A DNA stretch of 64,000 nucleotides from Caprimulgus europaeus (Eukaryota; Chordata; Aves; Caprimulgiformes; Caprimulgidae), in the NCBI GenBank assembly GCA_907165065.1, contig OU015532.1, forward strand, positions 35,010,339 to 35,074,338. Reading direction: 5' to 3'. Shown one piece after another: positions 26,231-36,419 of the stretch (the stretch's first letter is position 1; each line of letters begins with the position of its first letter). Under the pieces are notes generated by a model that was not told the origin of the DNA, did not search any database, and saw nothing but the letters and a program-made list of their open reading frames with translations. The position numbers were made by a program, and so were the translations under genes.

Positions 26231-27684
26231 ATCACAGAATGGTTTGGGTTGGAAAGGACCTTAAAGATCATCCAGTTCCAACTCCCCTGCCATGGGCAGA
26301 GTTGCCAACCACTAGATTAGGCTGCCCAGGACCCCATCCAACCTGGCCTTGAATGCCTTCAGGGACGGGGCATCCACAACTTCTATGGGCAACCTGTTCC
26401 ACTGCCTCACCACCCTCTGGGTGAAGAATTTCCTCCTAATATCTGACCTAAATCTCCCCTCTCTTGGTTTAAAATAATTTCCCCTTGTCCTATTACTATC
26501 TGCCCATGTAAAAAGTTCCTCTCCCTCCTGTTCATAAGCTCCCTCCAAGTACTGGAAGGCTGCAATGAGGTTTCCCCGAAGCCTTCTCTTCTCCAAGCTA
26601 AACAAGCCCAGCTCCCTCAGCCTTTCTTCATAAGAGAGGTGCTCCAGCCCTCTGATCATCCTTGTGGCTCTCCTCTGGACCCGCTCCAACAGCTCTACAA
26701 CTTTCTTGTGTTGGGGGCTCCAGGCCTGGGTGCAGTATTCCAGATGGGGCCTCACAAGGGCAGAGTAGAGGCGGACAATCACCTCCCTCTCCCTGCCACT
26801 CCTCTTTTGATGCAGCTCAGGACACGACCTTCTGGGCTGCAGTCGCACACTGCTGGCTCATGTCAAGGTTCTCATCCACCAGGACTCCCAAGTCCCTCTC
26901 AGCAGGGCTGCTCTCAATGGGTTCTTCTCCCAGTCTGCACACATACCTGGGATTGCCCCAACCCAAGTGCACAACCTTGCACTTGGCCTTCTTGAACCTC
27001 ATTAGTTTCCTGTGGGCCCACTTTTCAAGCCTGTCCAGGTCTCCCTGGATGGCATTCCTTCCATCTGTTGTATCAACTGCACCACTCAGCTTGGTGTCAT
27101 CAGCAAACTTGCTGAGGGTGCACTCAATCCCACTATCTAGGTCATTGATAAAGATGTTGAAGAGCACCGGTCCCAAGATTGACCCTTGGGGGACACCACT
27201 CAGCACCGGTCTCCACCTGGACATAGAGCTGTTCACCACACCCCTCTGGCTGCGACCATCCAACCAATTCTTTATTTGTCAAATAGTCCAGCTTTCAAAT
27301 CCGTATCTCTGCAATTCAGTGATAAGGATGTGGTGTAAGACTATGTCGAAGGTCTTGCCCAAGTCCAGGTAGACAACATCAGTTGCCCTTCCTTTGTCCA
27401 CCGATGCTGTCACTCCATCATAGAAGGCCACCAGTTGGTCAGGCACGATCTGCGCCCAGTGAAGCCGATTTGGCTGTCTCAGATCTCCTCATCTCACATG
27501 TGCCTTTGCCATTGTTTCCAGGATGATCTGCTCCACGATCTTCCCAGGCACAGAGGTGAGGCTCACTGGCCCGTAGTTCCGTGTGTCTTCGTTTCTGTTC
27601 TGTTTCTGTTCAGTTGGGACAGTGTGAGCTGGTTTGGCCAAAGGGGCAGAGAAGAGGCAACCCTGATTGAAAAGCAAGACAACA
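26231..27684 (-). mobile_element. Longest CR1 LINE copy, broken ORF2 with reverse-transcriptase motifs
   Basis: About 1.45 kb, 3' end at the left (ATCACAGAATGGTTTGGGTT). Minus-strand peptides in order are: NYGPVSLTSVPGKIVEQIIL (near 27500-27590), the RT motif [20 protein letters not shown] (near 27140-27210), the catalytic FADD box in [15 protein letters not shown] (near 27070-27110), and [20 protein letters not shown] with [17 protein letters not shown]. The reading frame shifts near 26820-26850 and again near 27270-27490, and the endonuclease part is absent. It is a dead copy, but the least decayed in the window. Antisense to RYR3. Confidence 0.95.
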
Positions 27685-27889
27685 GGTCAAGTCATATGAT
27701 CAGTTTAAGAACCGAACACCACCACAACCCACCCCACGCACACACACATGTACACAAACTAGGGATGATAAACTCAGTCTTCCTTTACCTGGGAATGTAT
27801 CTGTAAATGAAATTGGGGTTTGAAAGTTTATTACTCCTCTGAGGAGGAAAGAGGGAAGAGAAAAAATAAAAGAAAATAGAGAACTGACT
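27685..27889. other. Short spacer with CA-rich tract
   Basis: Contains ACCACAACCCACCCCACGCA and a short CA repeat around 27736-27756. No other feature is seen. Confidence 0.45.
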
Positions 27890-28548
27890 TGTTGCTCTGT
27901 TTTTTGGCTGGAACAGAGCTGGGTTTCTTTTTAGTAGCTAGAATAGTGCTGTGCTTTGCTTTCGGCCTGGGACTTGTTATGAGAGAGACACTGAGAACAT
28001 CCCAGTGTTTGCATTTGTCTCTGGAAGTGAAGGACTTTGTGTTCTGTCGGTCTAGAAGCGCAAGATCTAAGGGGGTGAGGAATATTTCAATTAATAAGCT
28101 AAACTGGTGTTCAGATATGCCAATGGGTTATTCCATATCATATCCCATCATGTCCAGTATATCAGTGAGGGGCTCTTCCTCTCTTGCTCTCTCTGGCTTT
28201 CGCTCGGGCTCTCGCTCTCCCAGGATTGTGGTTTTGGTTCGGGATTGTCGCTCCTCCGTGATCGTTATCTGGGAATGAGCCGGGCTTGGTCAGCAGGTGG
28301 TGAGCAGTTGCACTGGGTATCACTCATTTGCATATTTTGTTACTGTTATCATTATCACTACTATTTCAATAACAGTATTATTTTACGTTTTCTTTAATTT
28401 CAATTATGAAATTGTACTTATCTCACCCTACGAGTCTCCTTGTCCTTGCCCCCCAGTCCTCTCCCCTATTTCCTAGGTGTGGATGGGGGAAGTGGGTGAA
28501 TGGCTGTGTTGGCTGCTGGCCAAGGGCTAGCCCTGTGAAACTATCACA
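27890..28548 (+). mobile_element. LTR of a second retroviral family, near full length
   Basis: It begins around TGTTGCTCTGTTTTTTGGCT and ends CTAGCCCTGTGAAACTATCACA. Along its length it follows the order of a common bird LTR: a TAGTAGCTAGAATAGTGCTG segment, CCATATCATATCCCATCATG, a TATAT at 28159-28163, CAGCAGGTGGTGAGCAGTTG, an octamer ATTTGCAT at 28326-28333, and a downstream CTCTCCCCTATTTCC region. I could not find a perfect target duplication (left GACTT, right CACTT). Sense with RYR3. No internal proviral sequence is seen. Confidence 0.8.
28326..28333 (+). promoter_or_regulatory. Octamer motif ATTTGCAT in LTR
   Basis: A perfect POU/Oct-type octamer, also present at the corresponding place in the LTR copy at 35884-36419 (36233-36240). 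Function is not shown; the motif is short and could be chance in any one copy. Confidence 0.4.
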
Positions 28549-31500
28549 CTTATCAAAGAACCAGATGACTTGTCATCGTTTTGATCTGAAGCAGGAAAGA
28601 GAATAGAGAATACACAAAAGAATCTGTTCTGGAAGACTTAATAAACCTTCTTTCCCTATGCACCTTCTTAGATTGTGTCCAAAGAGGAGATTCAGATGGC
28701 CTTCTCCATTTCCAAGACCAGGGGTAATGGTTCCTGCTCCTGAACATAACCATTTCAGTAACACACCTTTCCCCGTGGGCTCCGTAAGGGAAAGCGTCTT
28801 CTGGTCACTGGGCGGTGTTCAGTGAGTCTCAGGATCCCGGGGTCTCTGTAGTCATTCTGGGAGACTGCTGGTCAATGTGGAGTCACCAGTGAGGACGTAC
28901 TGTACCTCACCAATGTTTTGTGGTCATAGTAACTACACCTAGGACTGTAAGTTTAGTAGGGTGTGGTTATTTTTTTCTTTGTTTTTGTGTGTGTGTTTTG
29001 GGTTTCCTTTTAGGGTTTTTTTGAGGCTTAAAAACCTTTCTTGAGGTTTTACTTCATTTCCTGTTTCCTCTAATTCATGACTAGTAAAAAAAAATCAGTT
29101 ACTCGTTTTTAACGTTGGCAAAGAGTAGGCAAAGCAAGAAATCCATATCATACACGAATTTTGTATCTGTAGTAAACAGTTCTTTTTCAAGTGAGTAATC
29201 TGCTCTCTCTTTCAACAGAAATAATATCCAAAACTTCAATTAGTCAGTTGTATAACGCATACAGTGTGTTTGTTTATTAAGAATGGAATTGCCCTTTGCA
29301 ATTTGATCAATAAAAATAAAGATAAATAAATACAATGGAGCTTTTGGAAATTTCCTCTGAGGAATTTTTTGTTGAGAGTCGTACCTCAGGGCGATGTGGC
29401 AAAGGAAAAGTGATCTGACCATGCAGCAAGACTTCTGATGCAGATATATACTGTGCTCTGAATCTAACTTCTGCATGCACATGTGATACATAATTAGCTA
29501 ACTGTTGATATTAATTACAGGAAAATTACACTCTGCAGGAACCTAAACAAACTGAATTGTTTTAGCTGGATGGCAAGTGAATACATTAACTTATTTTTCT
29601 GGATCATAGCCTCAAAAAGAGAATGACCCAAGTAAAATTTAATCAAAGAGCTTTTAATTTTTATGAACTAATTAATTAGGAAGCCTAAATAGTTGGGACT
29701 GTATTGCCTTGGTAAGTAATAAATTAAACAGCCAGTATTTTCCACATCCTTCATATGAAGTAGAAAAGCAGTAGCAGAAATAAAAAGCCATACCAGAACT
29801 GTTTTCTGCATCAGTTATACTGAAATTAATTTTTCACAATGTACAAGAGAGAAAGTATACAAATCTGGACTTAGCAAGTGTTGCAATAATAATTACTGAA
29901 GTAAGAAATCCTGACAGTAATGTATGAGATTATAGGTTTGAAAAGTTTTGTTATTTTCAAATGGGGAAGTAGTGGAATCTTTTAAAGTAGCATTACATGA
30001 AGCTTCTGTTTTAGAATGAGTGGAATGATTGACATTGACCATATCCATTAAGAAGTTAGAAAATATGTAAATTATAGTAATTTTTGTTTTAAAAATGGAA
30101 CATTTATTCAACAGAAACAAGTAAGTCATTTTATTTTTATACTAGTGTTTAGGAAGTCTTGGTATGCTTCATCAACTTGCTAACTCAAGTCACCTTTCTT
30201 CCTTTTTCTTCTTTAACATAGCAAACTGGAGGACGTGTGCCACAGTTTCATATACATTTGTAGCCTTATACCAGAAGGTGTGACATTCAACTACAGCAAA
30301 GTGATTTATCACTCTGTGAAGGAAAAAAGTAGTGTCACATCAAGTGAAAAAGTACTTTGACTACCCAGTTAATTCTGTGCTTTTCACTGTCATCTGGTGG
30401 TTTAGAGTTGCTCCCTGCAAAACACTGTTTAGAAGTTCAAAGGTCAAACCTACAGGTTTTATTTAAGCTGGTGTGCATTACCTATGATAAAAATGTATGT
30501 GGACTATATCTGATAAGATATATGATCTTCCTTTTTCGTAAAATCTGGCTATGATACTTTGGGTTTTGTTGAAAATAACACTTAAATGCTTTATATAATT
30601 TTAATGGGCATCATTTATACAGTGTTTTAACAATTATCTTCTATATTTAAGTGAATTTGCAAAATATTTTCTAAAAGAAAAAATCTGATTCCCCACATTA
30701 ATTTTAGCATTTGTTATTCTACTGATTTGAGAGTTTTACATAATTTACAGTTCTATACATAAGAATAGAATCAGACCCAATTTCTGTTTTCCCAACTTTT
30801 TAAAGTCATACTAAACCTGTTTGGAATAAAATAATTTTTTTTTTTTAATCACAGTTATAGTTTATATAACCTTTTACAATAGGTGAAAAGTGCTGGGAAA
30901 AAAACTATATATTTTGCCCTATAGATCTTGAGATCTGTAATCAGAAACAGAATTTCAAAAGTACAAAATATTTGCACCTGGGAGCATAAGAATTAAGTTA
31001 TCAGAAAATGTTTTGACATGGAATATCTCTATGGACACACATTACTTTTAAATATATATTGATTTTACTTTATTTTCATTGTGGTGTTGCGTTTCCTTCC
31101 CTTGTCTTGGGTTATTTGCCCAATCTTTTTAGCCCTGTCAGATTAAGGCTTGGTTTTGCTGGGAGAACTACCCTGTGAGTAACAAAGAAAGAAGAAAGGA
31201 AAAAACAGAACTTCTGTTATCAAGATATTTGGACATTGGCAAGCACAGAGGTGTAAAGTGTAAATTTTAGTTGTATATGCATATTTTGTAATAGAGTACA
31301 TAAAGCCAGGATGTTTGGAACTCAACATTATCAAATTAGTGGGATTTCTGTCTGTTAGCATCCTGACTGCTGGTACATTTGGTAGAGAAGCTAATTGTGA
31401 TAATCTTTTCAAGAATATTTGTTGTTTCTTGTATGCTAAAGTATTATGGGAATAAAATCATATAAATAAAACATATTCTGAGTAAGATAGGGAGAAGGTA

Positions 31501-32079
31501 GGATAACAAAGTATATTTCCCATTCCTGCCTTCCCGCAAGGTGTGCATTCCTTCTAATGAGACAAGGTGAAAACATGTCTATGTATAAAACAGAGGGCAT
31601 TGCCTTTTGGAGTCGTGATCAACCCAGCATGAGGGTCTGTTGCAGATTTCAGTTGTGGATACTCTGATGTATATTATAAATCATGTTCTAGCATGCAGTA
31701 GCCACGAAGGATTATGTATCAATTATGGGACCTTGAAAACACAGAGCTTTAAGAGACTTGCAGCGCATACATTCCCTTAGCTGAGAAAAGACTGACTATA
31801 CCCATGCAGGAGCATTCCCACAGATGTTAACAGAACCTTTTAGAGACCTATGGTGATACAGGCTCTACAACCTACCCCATTTTAGTGCCTTGTTAGCCTT
31901 ATCGTTAGGAAAGGAGAAGGAGAGTTTTTTAATACTGCAGTTTAAGATTTATGTTACTAGTTCTGTCTGTTTCATGTGGGAAGCAGAATATTCTCTTCTG
32001 TTTTGGAGAAGCTTCTTGTATATGTTTTAGAACTGTTTATCATGACCCTAATTAGGTTTTCTTAAGATTAATTTCACTA
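28549..32079. other. Inferred RYR3 intron 1, no clear feature
   Basis: AT-rich throughout, apart from a more GC-rich patch at 28770-28880 (CCCCGTGGGCTCCGTAAGGG, CTCAGGATCCCGGGGTCTC) that I cannot assign. A poly-T run lies near 30835-30846. No exon or RNA gene is supported. Confidence 0.45.
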
Positions 32080-32145
32080 AACCACAGAGTCACTGAGATT
32101 GGAAGGGATCTCTGGAGCAGGTTGGGTTGTCTATGTCTATGACAT
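32080..32145 (-). mobile_element. Very short CR1 3'-end remnant
   Basis: CACAGAGTCACTGAGATTGG followed by AAGGGATCTCTGGAG resembles the reversed CR1 3' terminus. The match is too short for a subfamily call. Confidence 0.55.
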
Positions 32146-32429
32146 TGTCTGGTTGGATTTCGAGGTCTCCAAAGATGGATACCACACAAGAGATCAGTGT
32201 GTCTGGCCATGCTCATGGGGAGGAACAGGGTCGGGGGGAGAGAGAGAGGGGGCTTGGGAAATGAGGTAAGTAGAGCACTCACGGTAGGAAGTTATTTAGG
32301 GTAGCAGGGATGTGAGCAAACTGAACCATTCTGGAAGGGCTTTCTGAAATTAGGTAACTGTGGCAAAATGGCAGAGGAAATTCAGGCTAAATGTGGAATT
32401 ATAGACATGAGGAAAAAAAAATAGCAATC

Positions 32430-33000
32430 CAGCTTCATGTTTAAAATGATTGGCTCTGAACTGAAAAGTAAGATCCTGGTGTTATAGTAGCTCAATGAAA
32501 ACATCAGCTTAATACTCATTAGTGGCCAAAAAAGGCCATCAAATGTTAGAAACTACTAAGAACAGAATGAAGAACAAGAGAGTGAACATCTTTTTGCTAT
32601 TGTATTATTATGTAAATTTTTTCCGTACTTTGAATAGTATATGAAATTCTGGTCACCTCATTTTAAAAAGAAACCATGAGAACTGGAAAATATTCAGGAA
32701 AAGGTCAGATGAGGATCAAGATGCTGATCAGATGAGAAACAGCTTACTAGGAGGCTGGGACTTTTCAGCTTGGAAAAGACAGGCTGGGTGTGGCATGATG
32801 AGGATGGACAGTAGTTTTCACTGGGTGTTCTAGGAACCAGGTTCAAAACAAACCCAATAATTTGATTTTCCTGTAGCTGAGCTGTATCAATGCAGAGCAA
32901 CAGAGGTGTGAGTTAAGATTTTACAGGAATTCAAGAGGAGGCTGGACAGGCAGAGGGTGGATGGAAGACTTATCCACTTCATGTTCAAAAACTACGTCTG
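32430..33000 (+). mobile_element. Old, degraded CR1-like LINE fragment
   Basis: Diverged sequence follows the order of an ancient amniote CR1 ORF2 end. AAGATCCTGGTGTTATAGTA is followed by an ATTCTGGTCACCTCATTTTA segment (the YCVQFWSPH region), then AGGCTGGGACTTTTCAGCTT GGAAAAG (the LGLFSLEKR region), and later AATTCAAGAGGAGGCTGGAC. Many indels and stops are present. It is recognised by order and spacing of motifs more than by base identity. Sense with RYR3. Confidence 0.65.
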
Positions 33001-35416
33001 GATATGAAAATTTCCTGACCTGGAAATAATGTTGCTCATCCGCCTTGAATCCTGAATAATTGAGAGGAAATCATAGACAGCATATGAAACTCCCTCTGTA
33101 CTCTGAAGTCAAGATCTTTGCAAAATTAAGTTGCCAAACTCCAGCAAATGTAAAATTCTAGCGAGGATTTGTGTGCTTGTCTATGGAGATTTCCACCATA
33201 CCCTCCTCCTTGCCACTTAAAATTCTTCTAATGGGGGTCAGATTTAGGAGAGATTTTTCTCCTTTAGGAAGAGGAAAATCCTGTTTGCATATCCTAGGGC
33301 AACACTGTTGTTCAAGCTCCAGCTTAAAAGTAGAAATACTCTTCTGTTTCTCAATTAAAAGGCTGTAAGGTTGCTTTTAAAAAGACTGAATGTTTCCTGT
33401 GCTTCTTTTTAGAAATGGCTGAAAATCCTTTGTGGCGTTAGCCGTGCATTGAAGCTGCACATTGTGGCCAACGTTCTCCAAAAAATACAAGTGTGTGGAG
33501 ACAGTTTTGCAGTGAGACCATTGCTCTTGTGAAAAGACGTGATGGGCACCCACAAATTTACCAAATCCATGTTTGGTTAGAGTGTAGACAACCCTGCCTG
33601 TAATTCCTCATTTTATTAAGAAGAATGCAGCCACTGTAGATTATTTCAGAAGACTTGAATGCAGTCCTGTGGAAGAATTAGTTTGTAGCTAGTGTTCAAA
33701 TGCTGATCAAGACGTTTGTTTGCTTATATCCCGTGCTTTGTGATATAATGAGATACAGGAGTGGGATGTGTCTGTCAAAGAGTGAAGGTGGCTGTGGATT
33801 TTTACTCTGTACATTTCTTTGCCATGCTGATCTATAATCAGCAAGTGCCACAGTCTCACAGTAACCATGCTTATAAAGAGCATCAACTCGATATGCCTGC
33901 TTGTTTTACCAGAGAAGACAGGAGCTCTGAGTTTCTTTGTTTAGCAGATGTGGGATTTTTTTAAAGAAAGCAATATACATTTCTTCATGGAAAGGATATG
34001 CTATCAAATAAAACTTCTCTACGGTGTTACAGAAGAACGTACTTTCAAAACAATTTTGCATCAGTTTACATTCAAGTTAGGCATTCATGTGCGAGCACCC
34101 ACTTGCGTGTTAATGTGCAGCTCTGAGTAAAATACAAGCAAAATATGTATGCTTTTTTGAAGAAACAGCTTCTTATTGCAATCTACAGGTTTAATAAAAA
34201 AGCTGATTAATTTTATGACACTGGTTAGTTTTCAGTGTCATGTCAATTTTATTTTATCAGTTCATTTTCAGCACTGAATATAATAGTGAATATTGTGGTG
34301 TCGTAGATGTTGAATTGGTGGGTAATAAACTAAATCTGGAGTGTCATTTTCCAGCAAAATTTGTGTATTTTATATGTATTTGTAAATGTGCATGTGTATA
34401 TTTAACATATTTGGTGGTTTTTTGCTTCGTGATATAACACGTGGAAGTGTGTCTGTTGTTGAATGCAACCTCTATACAGACTTAAATGCAGTGTACAAAT
34501 AAGTCTTAATTCTGAGATATATATGCAACATAAATGAAGAAGGAGTTTCATTAGCTGTTGGAATTTCTTATTCTCAAATTCTGAGTTGGAAAACTAGTGA
34601 ACTGAGCAGAAGCAAGTTCATGCCTACAATGCATTTATTCACCTTGATCACTGGCTCACTTTGCAGCAAGTCAAGTAATTAATTAATTAAAAGCAATTTG
34701 ATTTATGTTTTGGCTTATTACTCCATCATAGGCATCTCAGTTTGAGTTCACCGTCACTTTACTGTGAAACCTGAGGATGAAGACAGGCTGAAGACCAAGA
34801 CTAAATACTGTCTGGTAATGATCCACTGGACTGTGGTTCCTTAAAAACTTAAAATTAGATAGTGTGGTGCTTAATGCTGTATTACTGAGTGCTAGGAATC
34901 TGAGTTTGCAGTTAAATAAATTGGTTAATTAATATTAAGACATACTTTTGTGAAGAGCCAAGTTCTACTTTGGTCACTTGGTCTGTCTTAAAAGCAGATG
35001 ATTTCTGACTCTTGTTTAGAAATACCTTTCTTTCTCAGCCTATGCAAACAATACGGTATAGTGCAAATTCAGATTGCACCTCCAGCTCTGGCCAGAGCAA
35101 ATAGAAATTTATGTTTTCAGTACACACAGTTATGCAGTTACCTACTTTCAAAAAAGAAAACACATCTTCAAAGCTGTCTTTTTTATCTGCAAAAGTCACA
35201 CATTTGTGTGAATGGATGACTAATACTGGACAGAATGATGTCACTTTAGCTACATGACACTTGGTAGCTTCTACGGGATTTCAGATCACTTGAAATATAT
35301 TGTAGTAAAATCAATATGTTTCTGTTTACAAACATTCTTAGAATTGGGATTGGAGTTACCTGGCCTGTGTCCTTTTGCTAAGGGACGGACGAATGAATCT
35401 TAACCATTTCTGGACA
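33001..35416. other. Inferred RYR3 intron 1, no feature seen
   Basis: AT-rich; no transposon, exon or RNA gene recognised. It ends at the target duplication of the next LTR. Confidence 0.5.
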
Positions 35417-35421
35417 GAAGG
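35417..35421. repeat. Target-site duplication, left copy (GAAGG)
   Basis: GAAGG precedes TGTCCTGG at 35422 and is repeated at 35747-35751 after the terminal ACA. Confidence 0.8.
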
Positions 35422-35746
35422 TGTCCTGGTTTTTCTAGGATGGAGTTAATTTTCTTCTCAGTATTTAGAAGAGCCGTGTTTTGGTGTCAGTTCAGACTGG
35501 CTTTGAGAACATCATTGATAAAAGTACTAATGTTATTAGTTATCATTACTATTTTAATATTAGTTGTTTAGGGTTTTTTTGTTGTTGTTGTTGTTTTTAA
35601 AGTTTTATTTCTATTATTAAACTGTTTTTATCTCAGCCTACAAGCCTCCTAATTCTTGCCCCCAATCCTCTCCCCTATTCCCTGGGAAAGTGGGTGAATG
35701 GCTGTGTTGGCTGCTAGCCAAGGGCTAGCCCAGTGAAACTATTACA
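35422..35746 (+). mobile_element. Internally deleted solo LTR, second family
   Basis: This 325-bp element starts TGTCCTGGTTTTTCTAGGAT and ends AGTGAAACTATTACA, with GAAGG on both sides. It shares its start with the usual form of this bird LTR family and its end (GGCTGCTAGCCAAGGGCTAG) with the copy at 27890-28548. The middle, including the octamer region, is missing. A GTT repeat occupies about 35580-35595, and an ATTAAA (about 35616) may serve as its polyadenylation signal. Sense with RYR3. Confidence 0.85.
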
Positions 35747-35751
35747 GAAGG
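35747..35751. repeat. Target-site duplication, right copy (GAAGG)
   Basis: Matches 35417-35421 and closes the internally deleted LTR. Confidence 0.8.
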
Positions 35752-35883
35752 GAAGAATTTTCACTTCCTCTTCATTCAGAAAAAAAAGGTTAAAAATTAC
35801 TATTCATTTTTATTTGTTAGTAGGTGTTAATTATTCTAATACAAAATGAACCTTATGGTTAACTTTATGTAATTATTGATAGA
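35752..35883. other. Short AT-rich spacer between two LTRs
   Basis: About 130 bp with no internal retroviral sequence recognisable. Confidence 0.5.
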
Positions 35884-36419
35884 GTTAATGAGAACATTGT
35901 TGATAAAGTACTGATGTTATTAGTTACTGCTGGAGCTCAAGGCCACCGTGTTTGGCTGCTCACAGCTGCATCAGGACTGGGAGGGAGAAGCGCAGTGAAC
36001 AGCAAAGCCCAGAACTGGCATTTGGATGTGCCAGTGAGATATTCCAGATCATATCCCGTCATGTCAGTACATGAACCAGGGCTGACCAGAAGACGGGGGT
36101 ATTCTCTTGGGGATCGCTCGGGCTCACTCTTCCGGGGTTTCAGTTTCGGGATTGTCTCTGCGCTGGGATCGCTGGTTGGCACAGGGTGGGCATTGGTCAG
36201 CAGGTGGTGAGCAATTACACTGTGCACCACTTATTTGCATATTCTGTTATTACTCTTATTATTATTTTATTTTAATTAGTAAGTAGTTTTTATTTCAACC
36301 CGTGAGTTTCCTTGCTCTTTTCCTTCCAATTCTCTCCCCTACTCCATGGAGGAGGGGGGAGGGTGAGAGAGCAGGCTGTGTTTGGCTGCAAACCAAAAGG
36401 GTGAAGCCAATCCACCACA
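35884..36419 (+). mobile_element. 5'-truncated LTR, second family
   Basis: Starts inside the family (GAGAACATTGTTGATAAAGT, echoing GAGAACATCATTGATAAAAG near 35500). It then follows AGATATTCCAGATCATATCC, GTCAGCAGGTGGTGAGCAAT, octamer ATTTGCAT at 36233-36240, a CAACCCGTGAGTTTCCTTGC segment and an ending near AATCCACCACA. It matches 27890-28548 in order, though its U5 end differs. The 90-odd codon frames on both strands are not gene-like. Sense with RYR3, about 3.2 kb before exon 2. Confidence 0.82.
36233..36240 (+). promoter_or_regulatory. Octamer motif ATTTGCAT in LTR
   Basis: Same octamer and context (GCATATTCTG or GCATATTTTG follows) as at 28326-28333 in the sister LTR. Confidence 0.4.

Noticed and set aside
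26312-27263. Minus-strand open frames of 178 and 148 codons as host genes
   Set aside because: Their peptides ([30 protein letters not shown]) are CR1 reverse transcriptase, broken by frameshifts.
26662-27372. The longest open frame, 236 codons on the plus strand
   Set aside because: It is the opposite-strand shadow of the CR1 reverse transcriptase and has no family signature.
28770-28880. GC-rich patch as a possible RNA gene or promoter
   Set aside because: No tRNA or snRNA signature and no clear stem structure found; too short to interpret.
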